Under the pieces are notes generated by a model. It had not been told where the DNA came from, ran no database searches, and saw nothing but the letters and a program-made list of their open reading frames with translations. A stretch of 64,000 bases of DNA from positions 1,358,554-1,422,553 of the forward strand of contig NZ_AZUQ01000001.1 of the NCBI RefSeq assembly GCF_000527155.1, in the 5' to 3' direction. Below, in pieces: positions 8,471-16,861 of this stretch. Made by a program: the position numbers and the translations under genes. The DNA comes from Haloglycomyces albus DSM 45210 (GTDB lineage Bacteria; Actinomycetota; Actinomycetes; Mycobacteriales; Micromonosporaceae). Numbering within the stretch: position 1 is the first letter of the stretch; each line of letters starts with the position of its first letter.

Positions 8471-9076
8471 TCACCAGGCCTCAAGCCCGGTGAGGAGCGC
8501 GGCGACGGTGGGGATGATCCCCAGGAGGACGAAGGCGGGCAGGAAACAGAGGAACATGGGTGCCAGCAGGTGCACTCCGGTTGTGGCGGCCCGTTCGTTG
8601 ACGGTGGTGTTGTGGGCGAGGTTGATTCCCGAGGCGATGTTTTCCAGCGTGGCCGATAGGGAGGCTCCGGTTGTGCGGCTGCGCTCGACGGCTGTGACGA
8701 CGCGTTGTCGGCGTGTCAAGCCGGTGAGGTGTCGGCCCGCTTCGTGGGCGTCGGCGCCGAGGGCCAGGGCGGTGCCGAACCGACGCAGTCGGTCGCTGAC
8801 GTCGTCGTTTGCGGTGTCGGCGATGTGGATCGCCGTGTGGCTGAGGGGTCGACCCGCACGTAGCCCGGCTGCCAGCAGATACAGCGACCAGGCCCAGGCC
8901 GAGTCGTGGGTGGCCGTTCGTGGGGTGCGGTTCAGCAGTCGGTGGCCGCTCCATCCTATGACGGCGGCGGTGATCAGGCCGGTGAGGCTGGGGGCGGCGA
9001 TGAGGCAGGCGAGTGCCGCCAGCGGCGGTATGACGCGTCGGGCCGCAGCGTTGGTTCGGGTGCGTGTGGTGCTCAA
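8471..9076 (-). CDS. tadC: TadC-like type II secretion F-family membrane protein
   Basis: 201 residues from TTG 9076. This start is supported by GGAGG 7 bases upstream and by overlap of the TTG with the tadB stop (TTGA), a translational coupling arrangement. There are hydrophobic segments at the N-terminus and the C-terminus (HLLAPMFLCFLPAFVLLGI) around a cytoplasmic T2SSF domain. TadC pairs with TadB as the inner-membrane platform for pilus assembly. Confidence 0.88.
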   Translation of the reverse strand: MSTTRTRTNAAARRVIPPLAALACLIAAPSLTGLITAAVIGWSGHRLLNRTPRTATHDSAWAWSLYLLAAGLRAGRPLSHTAIHIADTANDDVSDRLRRFGTALALGADAHEAGRHLTGLTRRQRVVTAVERSRTTGASLSATLENIASGINLAHNTTVNERAATTGVHLLAPMFLCFLPAFVLLGIIPTVAALLTGLEAW

Positions 9077-9696
9077 CGGTGTTCCTCCAGTCGGTGTGTC
9101 AGAGAATGAATCCACCACAGTCCGACGCCTTGCAGCAGTAGTCCGAGCAGCAGGTTGAGGTTGCCGACGTCGGTGGTGAGTAGAAAATGCAGCGGATTGG
9201 TGCCCAGGCCGTAGGCGAGCGCGATGCCGAGGAGTGGAAGTGCCAGCAGAAGCATGCCGGTGGCCCGTAGGGGTGCGATGGCGGCTCGGGTCTTGGCTCC
9301 GGTGTCCTGTTCGTGGCGGATCTGTCGGGCCAGGAGGTGGCAGAGCTCGGCGGCGGGCACTCCAAGGCTGTGGCTGAGTTTCCAGACTGATTCGAGGCGT
9401 GTGATCGGTTGCGGTGGCGGCCATTGGGAAACCGCGTGTGCGAAGGCGGATTTGGTATTGGCTCCGGAGGCGAGTTCGGTGGCCAGCGCGACGGTAATGT
9501 CACTGGCCGAACGGCGGGCCTCGTCGCACCGGCGACGTCGTTGGGCTGCGGACCAGGCGATCAGCGCACCGATGGTGTAGGCAGTCATGGCCAGCGAGGT
9601 GAGGACCATGGCCCGCCATCCCCACGCGGCGAGGGTGAGAACGGCGGGAATACCGGATACACCGAGTGCGAGAAGGATTCCTTTGGAGTTCGGCAT
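9073..9696 (-). CDS. tadB: TadB-like type II secretion F-family membrane protein
   Basis: 207 residues from ATG 9696, whose first base is the last base of the tadA stop (TAATG). Two N-terminal hydrophobic segments (GVSGIPAVLTLAAWGW; LTSLAMTAYTIGALIAW), a cytoplasmic helical T2SSF region (about 60-140) and C-terminal hydrophobic segments (LLLALPLLGIALAYGL; LLLGLLLQGVGLWWI). It is the partner platform protein of TadC. The tight overlaps on both sides show a single operon. Confidence 0.9.
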   Translation of the reverse strand: MPNSKGILLALGVSGIPAVLTLAAWGWRAMVLTSLAMTAYTIGALIAWSAAQRRRRCDEARRSASDITVALATELASGANTKSAFAHAVSQWPPPQPITRLESVWKLSHSLGVPAAELCHLLARQIRHEQDTGAKTRAAIAPLRATGMLLLALPLLGIALAYGLGTNPLHFLLTTDVGNLNLLLGLLLQGVGLWWIHSLTHRLEEHR

Positions 9697-10835
9697 TAGG
9701 CACCTCGTTCCTCGAGCAGGCGAAGAAGTCGATTCCAGGCGACTCCGTGCCCACGCGTGCTGTAGGCGGTGCTGACCTCCAAGCCGGAGTCGCTGTCGTC
9801 GATAAGCGCGATGTGGTCGACATAGCGTTGACGTTTGGTGCGATGGAGGTGGACGATCACGCGCAGTGCCGCCGAGATCTGGGCGTGCAATCCGGTCCGG
9901 TCGGCTCCTCCGGGCAATGCGAGCGCTTCGAGGCGAGCGGGAACGTCGCGGGCGGTGTTGCAGTGGAGTGTTCCGGCACCGCCGTCGTGACCGGTATTGA
10001 GGGCGCTCAACAGTTCGGTCACTTCCACTCCCCGGCATTCGCCGACGATGATCCGGTCCGGTCGCATGCGTAGTGCTTGGCGGATCAGCTCGGACAGTTC
10101 GACGTGGCCGTGCCCCTCCGGGTTCGCCGTTCTGGCCTGCAGCCCGACGGTGTGCGGATGGGCTGGTTTCAGTTCCCGGTTGTCTTCGACGAGAATGATT
10201 CGTTCGGAGTGACTGATGTGGCTGAGCAGTGTGTTCATGAGGGTGGTTTTGCCCGTGCCGGTGCCTCCGGTGATCAGGAAGGCGAGTCGGGCGTCGATGA
10301 TGCGGCGCAGAAGGTCCGCGGTGACGTGGTCGACGGTGTGGTTGTCGCGCAGTTGATTCAGATCGAATGCGCGAGGCCGATGTGTCCGTAGTGAAAGATA
10401 GGGGCCTCGCGTCGCCAAGGGAGGCAGGATGGCGTGCAGCCTGGTCCCGTCGTGGAGGCAGACGTCCACGTACGGGTGGGAGGCGTCGAGGCGACGTCCG
10501 GCGGAACCGGCGAGACGCGAAGCCAACCGCCCCACGGTGTCGGCGTCGGGGAAACACGTGTCGGTGTGCTCGAGGCCGTGGCCTCGGTCGATCCAGACTT
10601 GATCGGGTCCGTTGACCACCACGTCGGTGACGTCGGGGTCGTCAAGGAAGCCTTGTAGCGCACCAGCTCCGGTGAGGTCCGGTGCTACCGCTTCGGCCAG
10701 TGATTTGAGGCGCTCATGGTCGGGTGGTGCGGTTTTTTCATCGCAGAGTGCCCCAATAATATGGTCGCGGCGTGGAAACGGGCGTTGATTCTCGGTCAGT
10801 CGGCGACGGATGCGTTGGGTGAGGATTGAAGTCAT
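9696..10835 (-). CDS. tadA: TadA/CpaF-like pilus assembly ATPase
   Basis: A 379-residue hexameric secretion ATPase powering pilin export. Motifs in order: N-terminal domain with VVVNGPDQVWIDR, Walker A GGTGTGKTT (190-198), Asp box RIILVEDNREL (212-222), Walker B RIIVGECRG (261-269) and His box TGHDGGAGTLHCN (281-293). This is a short actinobacterial TadA (Rv3659c type) without the long N-terminal extension of CpaF. It starts inside the end of ssd (ATGA overlap, 10832-10835) and its stop overlaps tadB. Confidence 0.95.
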   Translation of the reverse strand: MTSILTQRIRRRLTENQRPFPRRDHIIGALCDEKTAPPDHERLKSLAEAVAPDLTGAGALQGFLDDPDVTDVVVNGPDQVWIDRGHGLEHTDTCFPDADTVGRLASRLAGSAGRRLDASHPYVDVCLHDGTRLHAILPPLATRGPYLSLRTHRPRAFDLNQLRDNHTVDHVTADLLRRIIDARLAFLITGGTGTGKTTLMNTLLSHISHSERIILVEDNRELKPAHPHTVGLQARTANPEGHGHVELSELIRQALRMRPDRIIVGECRGVEVTELLSALNTGHDGGAGTLHCNTARDVPARLEALALPGGADRTGLHAQISAALRVIVHLHRTKRQRYVDHIALIDDSDSGLEVSTAYSTRGHGVAWNRLLRLLEERGA

Positions 10836-11845
10836 GCTGCCTCGCGGATTCGGTGGTGGATGATGCGGTGAATCGATTGCACGGCCTGCTGGGTTCGTTT
10901 ACCGAGGCGACGTCGTCGCAGTTGCGTGTCAATGTGTCGCAGTTGGGGAATCTCGCCCCAATGCGAGTGCGGTGTATCGGGAGCGCGGGTGCGTCGCCGT
11001 GTCATGAGCCCCAGGTTCGGATGGGCGGGAAAGATGTGGGAGATGGCGCGCATTCGGGCGAGGTCAAGTTGTTTCCCGTTGCCACACAGAACGGTCGCGT
11101 CGGCGCGGTCACGTGCGAACTCGGTGGTGTCGTCGGGAGCGGTGGGAAGGTTGAGATAGACCGCTCCGCACGCGGTCGTGGCGGCGTCGTAGACCGACTG
11201 CAGCAGCGAGACGCTGGGGTTGTGTGGTGACACCGTGTGCGATAGGACGTAGAGCCGGTTTCCGTGCGGCAATCCCTCCAGCAGGCGCGCGGGATTCATG
11301 TCGCCTTTCGCCGAGCGGATGGTGGGCCATCGCCATCCGGGAGCGGTCGCGAGATTAAGTCGATGGTCGACACCGCCGGAATGGGCATCCAGGTCGATCA
11401 GTATCGTCGGCTGCCGCCGACTCTCGTAAAGGGCCAGTGCGCACGCCAGAGTGGTGGCCCCCGCTTTACCGTGACCGCTTTGCACGGCGACGACGCGGGC
11501 CGGGTCATGGTCGTGTCGCGCGCGATCGAATGCGCGGGTGAGCCATTCCTTACCGGCCGGATAGGCGATGAGATTGTCCGCCCCCAATCGATATCCGTCC
11601 AGCCACTGGAGGCCGGACTCGTCGCCGGTATGGCACACGATCACGTTGCGGCGTCGTGGCAGGCCGCGACGTAGGCAGTGCTGCAGCTGTTCGGAATCGA
11701 CGACGACCACGTCCGCCCGGTTCCAGTCGGCTCGAAGTTCCTCGGAGGGAGTTCTGAGAGTCAAACCGCACTCGCTGCTGGCGGCGAGGGCTCTGACGTC
11801 GCCGATGAGTGTCGCGTCGGCGCTGATGAGTAGGCCGCTGGGCAT
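10832..11845 (-). CDS. Ssd/CpaE-like MinD-family ATPase, first gene of the Tad operon
   Basis: A 337-residue protein with an N-terminal receiver-like region (about 1-105, including VVVVDSE) and a C-terminal P-loop ATPase with a deviant Walker A (GHGKAGATT, 125-133) and a switch Asp (ILIDLDAH). Homologues head actinobacterial Tad loci (Rv3660c, called septum-site determining protein) and correspond to CpaE/TadZ, which localises the pilus machine. In Mycobacterium tuberculosis the homologue also affects septation. Start ATG 11845 is preceded by AGGAGG. The upstream region holds two DnaA-box matches. Confidence 0.88.
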   Translation of the reverse strand: MPSGLLISADATLIGDVRALAASSECGLTLRTPSEELRADWNRADVVVVDSEQLQHCLRRGLPRRRNVIVCHTGDESGLQWLDGYRLGADNLIAYPAGKEWLTRAFDRARHDHDPARVVAVQSGHGKAGATTLACALALYESRRQPTILIDLDAHSGGVDHRLNLATAPGWRWPTIRSAKGDMNPARLLEGLPHGNRLYVLSHTVSPHNPSVSLLQSVYDAATTACGAVYLNLPTAPDDTTEFARDRADATVLCGNGKQLDLARMRAISHIFPAHPNLGLMTRRRTRAPDTPHSHWGEIPQLRHIDTQLRRRRLGKRTQQAVQSIHRIIHHRIREAA

Positions 11846-11965
11846 GGAATACCTCCTTGGTGGGCGCTCGGTGCTACTCGCCCCGCGGTCGGCGACGCGG
11901 GTGCGGCGAGGTGCCTTTGTTGCGATTCAGTGTCATGGCTGGGAGCCGTCGGGTCGAGGAAACGC

Positions 11966-12002
11966 CGACGGTTGTGGATAACCGTCGGATTCCTGTGGAT
12001 AA
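11966..12002. promoter_or_regulatory. Two DnaA-box matches with a 9-bp inverted repeat, upstream of the Tad operon
   Basis: TGTGGATAA occurs at 11973-11981 and again at 11994-12002, same orientation, 21 bases (two helical turns) apart. The first is embedded in an inverted repeat, CCGACGGTT / AACCGTCGG (11966-11989). The remaining DNA between ssd (start 11845) and the coiled-coil gene (12392) shows no convincing gene; it must carry the divergent promoters. Confidence 0.5.
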
Positions 12003-12391
12003 CTGAATGAAATATCCCTTGTGGCCAGCGGGGAAATAGGAATCACTAAACATGGATGTGATGCGAGCGGGCTCCGACCCCACAGTGAAAACACGCCCGA
12101 CCTGACGTGTCGCTGATCCGGATTCGCCTTGTGCGCCGTGATGATTGTTCATTAGCAAGAGATCGGGACAGTCCGTTCAACCGACCGCTGACGACGCTCG
12201 TGTGACATGGGATGTGCCCCGGGTGCGGAGCTGAACTTGACATGATCCTCAACGACTCCGTGGAGATAGAGCCGGGAACGGCCATCGGGGGTGGCCTCAA
12301 GCGCGGAGGCACGCGAGCGGGTCGGGTTCTGGAATGGCGACCGGATCAGACACAAGGAGCGGACTGCCCGACCGGTTACGACTTTCATTGG

Positions 12392-13672
12392 ATGGCCATG
12401 TCGAAATTTTTTAGTGAATCCCGCCCGGAATTCGCCGTCACGATGCGCGGTTACGACCGGCATCAAGTCGACGATTTCACGCAGAAGCTGTATAGCAACG
12501 TCACTCAAAACGAGACGAAGTATCAAGAGCTGTCCGGTAAGGCGCAGGAGGCGGAAAACAAATTGCGCGCCGCCGAAAAGCGGATTCGTGATTTGGAGTC
12601 CACGGTCAACAAACGTGCGTCGCAGTTGGCCGAGCAGGAACAGCCGACCTTGGCCGGCTTGGGCGCGCGGGTGGAAAAGATACTGCGTCAAGCCGAGCAG
12701 GAGACCGGTGTCTGGCGGGCCAAGGCGAAGAAGCAGGTCGATGAGATCCTCAGCGAAGCCCGCCAGGAAGCCCAGCAGTTGCGCCGTAAGGTCGATTCCG
12801 ACAGTCGGGAAACGACGACCGCGAACGAACGTGAACTGACCGAATTGCGCGCACGAGCCGCGACCGAGACGACTGAGATGAAGGAGAACGCGCGCCGCAA
12901 CCACGATCTGGCGATCGACGACGCGAAGCGTGAATGCCAGACGAAACTGGGGCACGCGAAGTCCGAGGCCGAAAAAACCCAGGCGGCCGCCGAACGCGAA
13001 GTCGCGGTGCTCAAGGCCACCGCCGAACGCGAGGTGACCGAGGTGCGGGCACAGGCGGCCCGTGAAGCCGATGAACACCGCGCCGCCGCACAGCGTATGC
13101 AGTCGGAGGCGGTAGAGGAGCGAAAGCGGCGCACCCAGGAATTGACCTTGGCCGAAGCCGATCGCCGCGAGAAGGCGCAGCGGGAAGAGGCCGAGCGGCA
13201 TCAGCAGGCCATCGCGACCGCCCAAAGCATCGTCTCCGACGCGGAGGAGCGCCTCGCGCTGGCGGAGGAGCGTGCGCGGGAAGCCGAAAGCCGTTGTCTG
13301 GAGCGCAAAGACGAATCGGATCAGCAGGCCCGCGACATGTTGCAACGAGCCACCGAGACCGCTCAGGCGGCGTTGAACGAGGCCAAGGCCGAATCCGAGC
13401 GCCTGCGACGTTCAGCGAAAGAACGCGCCGACGAAGAGGTATCCCCTTTGGAAGAGGAGGTGGTGACCCTCCGACGGCAGCACGAAAGCGCCGAATCGAA
13501 TCTCGGGGACCTACGTCGTCAGTTGGGATTGGTATCGGGCGACGACGGCAGCCCTCTGCTGTCGTTGGACGCCGAGCAGATGCCGTCGCTGCCGCTCAAT
13601 GCCGAATCCGTCCCCGACGGGGACGCCACACAGCAGCTACCCGTCATCGCCAAGCAACGCACCGGTGGCTGA
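12392..13672 (+). CDS. Long coiled-coil protein with DivIVA-like N-terminus
   Basis: About 426 residues from ATG 12392 (ATG 12398 is also possible; no good ribosome site marks either). The N-terminus FSESRPEFAVTMRGYDRHQVDDFTQ is the DivIVA/Wag31-type membrane-binding segment in which G-Y-D-xx-QVD is characteristic. Residues about 35-395 are almost uninterrupted heptad-rich, Glu/Arg/Ala-rich coiled coil. The C-terminus ends in a disordered LPLNAESVPDGD tail. Similar proteins in actinobacteria (often annotated cellulose-binding; related to FilP/Scy) organise polar growth. An in-frame extension to 12212 exists but looks non-coding. It is divergent from the Tad operon. Confidence 0.8.
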   Translation: MAMSKFFSESRPEFAVTMRGYDRHQVDDFTQKLYSNVTQNETKYQELSGKAQEAENKLRAAEKRIRDLESTVNKRASQLAEQEQPTLAGLGARVEKILRQAEQETGVWRAKAKKQVDEILSEARQEAQQLRRKVDSDSRETTTANERELTELRARAATETTEMKENARRNHDLAIDDAKRECQTKLGHAKSEAEKTQAAAEREVAVLKATAEREVTEVRAQAAREADEHRAAAQRMQSEAVEERKRRTQELTLAEADRREKAQREEAERHQQAIATAQSIVSDAEERLALAEERAREAESRCLERKDESDQQARDMLQRATETAQAALNEAKAESERLRRSAKERADEEVSPLEEEVVTLRRQHESAESNLGDLRRQLGLVSGDDGSPLLSLDAEQMPSLPLNAESVPDGDATQQLPVIAKQRTGG

Positions 13673-13740
13673 CCGGCTCGGCTGCCTCGGCCGTCGCGCT
13701 TCGGCGCACGAGCGGAGGCGGTCGGCCGAACCTCGGTCAG
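13669..13740. terminator. Imperfect inverted repeat between convergent genes
   Basis: Outer arms CTGACCG (13669-13675) and CGGTCAG (13734-13740) enclose a GC-rich region with a GCGC-TTCG-GCGC tetraloop hairpin. It lies between the coiled-coil gene and the convergent aldose epimerase and may end both transcripts. No T-tract. Confidence 0.35.
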
Positions 13741-14639
13741 AGAACCGGGGTGATGCCCCAGACTCCGAACCACGCCTGTGACGGACCCAGTTCGATCAGG
13801 TCGTCGCCGCTGACGAACGCGTTGGGAGGACAGGTCATCGGCTCGATCGCCACCGACCGGCGCCGACGGTCGCCTTCGCGAGTGTCCGAGGTGAATAGCA
13901 CCATCCATTTGAAGGCGTCGTCGGCCCACACCTCCACGTACTGCGATTCATTGTCCATATTGCCCAGGCGAGCGCGAACGGTTCCGTATTGGTCAGTATC
14001 GATCTCGCTAAAAGCGTTGTCCAAGACGACGTCTCGCAGGGGCGTGCGCCCGTCGACCGAGGCGGCCTCCTGGCCGGTAGGAATCTTATTGGAGTTCAAA
14101 CGGCATTGCTTCTTAGCCGGTAGATCGATCCAGGCCTTGTCGACCGAGTCGGCACGCGGTACGCGGATATAGGGGTGGGCACCGAACCCGAAGGGCACGG
14201 CCGTCGCCCCCGGGTTGGAAACGGTATGTGCCGCACGAAGTCCTGCCGGGCCGATCGACCAACGGGTCTTGAACTGCAGCGGCCAGGGATAACCGGGCTG
14301 CGCGGCCAGACGCAGTTCCATGGTGACCGAACTGGAGGTGGATTCGGTGACCGACCATTCGATCCACTGAATCAGGCCGTGGATCGCGGCGTTGTTGGCG
14401 ATGTCGTTGATCGGGAGACGGTGAGTACGGTCGGCGAAGGTGTAGGTGCCGTCGGCGACGCGGGACGGCCAGGGGGCGAGGAGATGTCCGGAGCATTCCG
14501 GGGCGATTTCGTCATCGTCGTAGGATTCGATGAGGTCAACGCCTTGATATCGATATGAGCGCAGTGATCCTCCGACGGCGGCGATGTCCACTTCGTGATC
14601 GCCGTAGGCGATGGTCCAGGTCTGACCTGAAAGCGCCAT
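13737..14639 (-). CDS. Aldose 1-epimerase family protein
   Basis: 300 residues from ATG 14639, chosen because AGGAGG lies 8 bases upstream and the family domain starts there. Family residues are visible: NNAAIHG and FGAHPYI (the catalytic-type His residues) and VAIEPMTCPPNAF (the catalytic-type Glu). These enzymes interconvert alpha and beta anomers of hexoses or hexose phosphates. The exact sugar cannot be told. The gene is isolated and convergent with the coiled-coil gene. Confidence 0.9.
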   Translation of the reverse strand: MALSGQTWTIAYGDHEVDIAAVGGSLRSYRYQGVDLIESYDDDEIAPECSGHLLAPWPSRVADGTYTFADRTHRLPINDIANNAAIHGLIQWIEWSVTESTSSSVTMELRLAAQPGYPWPLQFKTRWSIGPAGLRAAHTVSNPGATAVPFGFGAHPYIRVPRADSVDKAWIDLPAKKQCRLNSNKIPTGQEAASVDGRTPLRDVVLDNAFSEIDTDQYGTVRARLGNMDNESQYVEVWADDAFKWMVLFTSDTREGDRRRRSVAIEPMTCPPNAFVSGDDLIELGPSQAWFGVWGITPVL

Positions 14640-15215
14640 GCATGTCCTCCTGAGTTGGTGTAGGTCGTCCTCGTGCGATAGTGACTGGTCAGGCGACCGC
14701 TGAAGCCAAAAAGGGTCCCCCTCGGCTTCCTGCTGCCGTGCTGCGGTGACAAGCGTGAAACACCTGGCGGCGTACACGGGACGAGTCTGGAACGAACCGT
14801 GTCGCAAGGCATCGCGGACTTGAATTCCACAGCGGCGCCGTTGTCGCTTGCTGGGTGCGGAATGTGCACGTTTTCGGGCTGTTGACGGCGTAGTCTTGAG
14901 GTTATCTCAGTTGCACTGACGCCTGACACACCACTACGTGAGTGCGATGTCACAGAATTTCGTTGGGTCCCACAAAATCCTTTAGCGATACTCGATAGTA
15001 AAATCCGACATATAGGGGTAAATAGTACATAATTCTGACACGAAAAGGTCTCGATTCTGATAACGAAATGGTAAAACAGGCCCAGAAGTGCAAACACCGC
15101 CCTTTCGCATAGCGCCATTTGTAAGGCACCATTTGCAGAACGACTTACGAAAGTGACGAGACGCCCGGACGCCCCCGGTCGGCATAGTCAATGGCACAAC
15201 CTCAGGAGTACAACG
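14640..15215. other. Non-coding region between the epimerase and citA, with an AT-rich block
   Basis: No convincing gene. Bases about 14950-15090 are markedly AT-rich for this genome and could bind an Lsr2-type nucleoid protein. A direct repeat of CCATTTG lies at 15115-15121 and 15129-15135, one turn and a third apart, about 80 bases before the citA start, and might be an activator or repressor site for citA. I assign no known factor. Confidence 0.4.
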
Positions 15216-16307
15216 ATGTCTGAGTTCAAGCCCGGACTTGAAGGAGTCATTGCCTTCGAAACCGAAATCGCCGAACCCGACAAGGAAGGCGGTTCGCTTC
15301 GCTATCGCGGCGTGGATATTGAGGACCTCGTCAACGACACCAGCTACGGAGACGTCTGGGGTCTGTTGGTGGACGGTCACTTCGGCAATGGGCTACCTCC
15401 GGCTGAACCAGTGCCCGTCCCCGTCGCCTCCGGCGACACTCGAGTGGACGCTCAAGCCGCGGTCGCCATGCTCGCGCCGCACTGGGGCCTCCAGCCGCTG
15501 CACGACATCGACAACGACACCGCGCGCGACGACCTCGCCCGCGTGTCGGTCACCACGCTGTCGTTCATTGCGCAGTCCGCACGAGGCCAGGGACTGCCGG
15601 CCATCCCGCAGAGCGAAATCGACAAAGCGCAGACGATCACCGAGCGCTTCATGCGTCGCTGGCGCGGCGAGCCCGACCCGGCTCACGTGAAAGCCCTCGA
15701 CACCTACTTCATGTCCGCCGCCGAACACGGCATGAACGCCTCCACCTTCACCGGACGCGTCACCGCCTCGACCGGAGCCGACGCCGCCGCGTCCATCTCG
15801 GCGGCCATAGGAGCTCTCTCCGGCCCGCTGCACGGCGGTGCGCCCTCGCGCGTACTGCACATGATCGAAGGCGTGGAAGAGGCCGGAGACGCCCGCACCT
15901 ACGTCAAGAACCTGCTGGACTCCGGAGAACGCCTCATGGGCTTCGGGCACCGCATCTACCGTGCCGAAGACCCGCGTTCGCGAGTCCTGCGCGCCGCCGC
16001 CAAGAAACTCGGTGCCGAGCGTTACCAGGTCGCCGAAGCGCTCGAAGAAGCCGCTCTCGCCGAACTGCGCGAACGCAAGCCCGACCGCGTTCTGGCCACC
16101 AACGTCGAATTCTGGTCAGCCGTTCTGCTGGACTTCGCCCAGGTGCCGTCGCACCTGTTCACCCCGATGTTCACCTGCGCCCGTGTGGCCGGATGGTCGG
16201 CCCACATCCTGGAGCAGAAGAAGCTCGGCCGCATCGTGCGCCCCAGCGCGCGCTACGTCGGCCCCGAAGCACGGAAGCCCGAAGACGTCCCCGGCTGGGG
16301 TTCGTAG
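15216..16307 (+). CDS. citA: Citrate synthase (CitA type)
   Basis: 363 residues from ATG 15216, with CAGGAG 8 bases upstream. It condenses acetyl-CoA and oxaloacetate to citrate. Active-site features: AAEHGMNAST (first His), GFGHRIY (second His) and FWSAVLLDFAQVP (Asp). Its length and sequence match the shorter actinobacterial second citrate synthase (Rv0889c type) rather than GltA. In mycobacteria citA lies near serC, DUF3027/DUF2530 and sepH, all of which are in this window but spread out. A structured repeat element begins 3 bases after the stop. Confidence 0.93.
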   Translation: MSEFKPGLEGVIAFETEIAEPDKEGGSLRYRGVDIEDLVNDTSYGDVWGLLVDGHFGNGLPPAEPVPVPVASGDTRVDAQAAVAMLAPHWGLQPLHDIDNDTARDDLARVSVTTLSFIAQSARGQGLPAIPQSEIDKAQTITERFMRRWRGEPDPAHVKALDTYFMSAAEHGMNASTFTGRVTASTGADAAASISAAIGALSGPLHGGAPSRVLHMIEGVEEAGDARTYVKNLLDSGERLMGFGHRIYRAEDPRSRVLRAAAKKLGAERYQVAEALEEAALAELRERKPDRVLATNVEFWSAVLLDFAQVPSHLFTPMFTCARVAGWSAHILEQKKLGRIVRPSARYVGPEARKPEDVPGWGS

Positions 16308-16310
16308 TCG

Positions 16311-16475
16311 GTGACCGCTGGGGGCGGCTGAGGCACTACGCCTTCGCGCTGCGGGGGCCTCTTGCGGCCATAGGGCCGCTACGAGTCCTCCTCGCGCGAA
16401 TTCGCAGCACCTCAGCCGCCCCCAGCTCCTTTCCAGCTCTACCGCTTCTGCGCTTCGCTCGAAGCTCGCCGGTTG
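16311..16475 (+). repeat. Structured repeat element, copy 1 (behind citA)
   Basis: Begins GTGACCGCT just after the citA stop. A perfect 17-bp inverted repeat follows (GCTGGGGGCGGCTGAGG at 16317-16333, complement at 16410-16426) with a 76-base loop. A tail at 16427-16475 (starting TCCTTTCCAGCTCTACCGC and including CTTCGCTCGAAG) then matches copy 2 (42375-42423) at 47 of 49 positions. The arms of the two copies are unrelated in sequence but each is perfectly self-complementary. Weaker similarity may continue for about 100 bases. Between here and 16861 I see no protein gene, only the terminator at 16708. Confidence 0.75.
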
Positions 16476-16601
16476 CGTAAGGGACTTGCATGGTAGTCGA
16501 GTGCCTCCTGAAGGTACTGTCGGCTCGATCGCCGCATACACGCGCGCCTGCGGCGCGCTGTTAGCGGCTGGCGAGTTTCTTGTTCGTGGTGAGTGGCTGA
16601 G

Positions 16602-16618
16602 TGTTCGAATTGCGAACA
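16602..16618. promoter_or_regulatory. Short inverted repeat upstream of a possible small RNA
   Basis: TGTTCG-AATTG-CGAACA is a 6-bp inverted repeat. The arm order is opposite to the actinobacterial SOS box, so LexA is unlikely. It lies about 50 bases before a TACAAT hexamer (16668-16673) that might be a -10 element for the short transcript ended by the terminator at 16708. Confidence 0.3.
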
Positions 16619-16707
16619 TGCCTGGTTTAGGCGTGATCGTCTCGCTTCGGCTGGGAGTCAGCTGCTTTACAATACTCGCAGTTCTACTGTGGGTAGTCAT
16701 AGAACAT

Positions 16708-16736
16708 AAAGCCATCGGCGGTCGCCGGTGGCTTTT
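16708..16736 (+). terminator. Rho-independent terminator
   Basis: AAAGCCATCGGCG (16708-16720) pairs with CGCCGGTGGCTTT (16723-16735), with one G-U pair and a two-base loop, followed by a T. It ends a transcript on the plus strand although no protein gene lies between citA and here, implying either a long citA 3' UTR or a small RNA. Confidence 0.75.
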
Positions 16737-16861
16737 GTCGTTGGGAGGCTTAGGAGGACCTGGATCTCAGGTCGGCAATGTCGTTGGATGCGGGGTAGGT
16801 AAAGTGTTCTATACTCACAGACGAACCCTCCGCCTACTTTTACGAATGACTCTGGCCCTGT

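Noticed and set aside
12212-12391. N-terminal extension of the coiled-coil protein beginning MCPGCGAELD (zinc-ribbon-like)
   Set aside because: The extension has no conserved second Cys pair and the DivIVA-like domain starts naturally at 12392; the frame is probably open by chance.
16602-16618. LexA (SOS) box
   Set aside because: The half-sites are in the reverse order to the actinobacterial SOS consensus.
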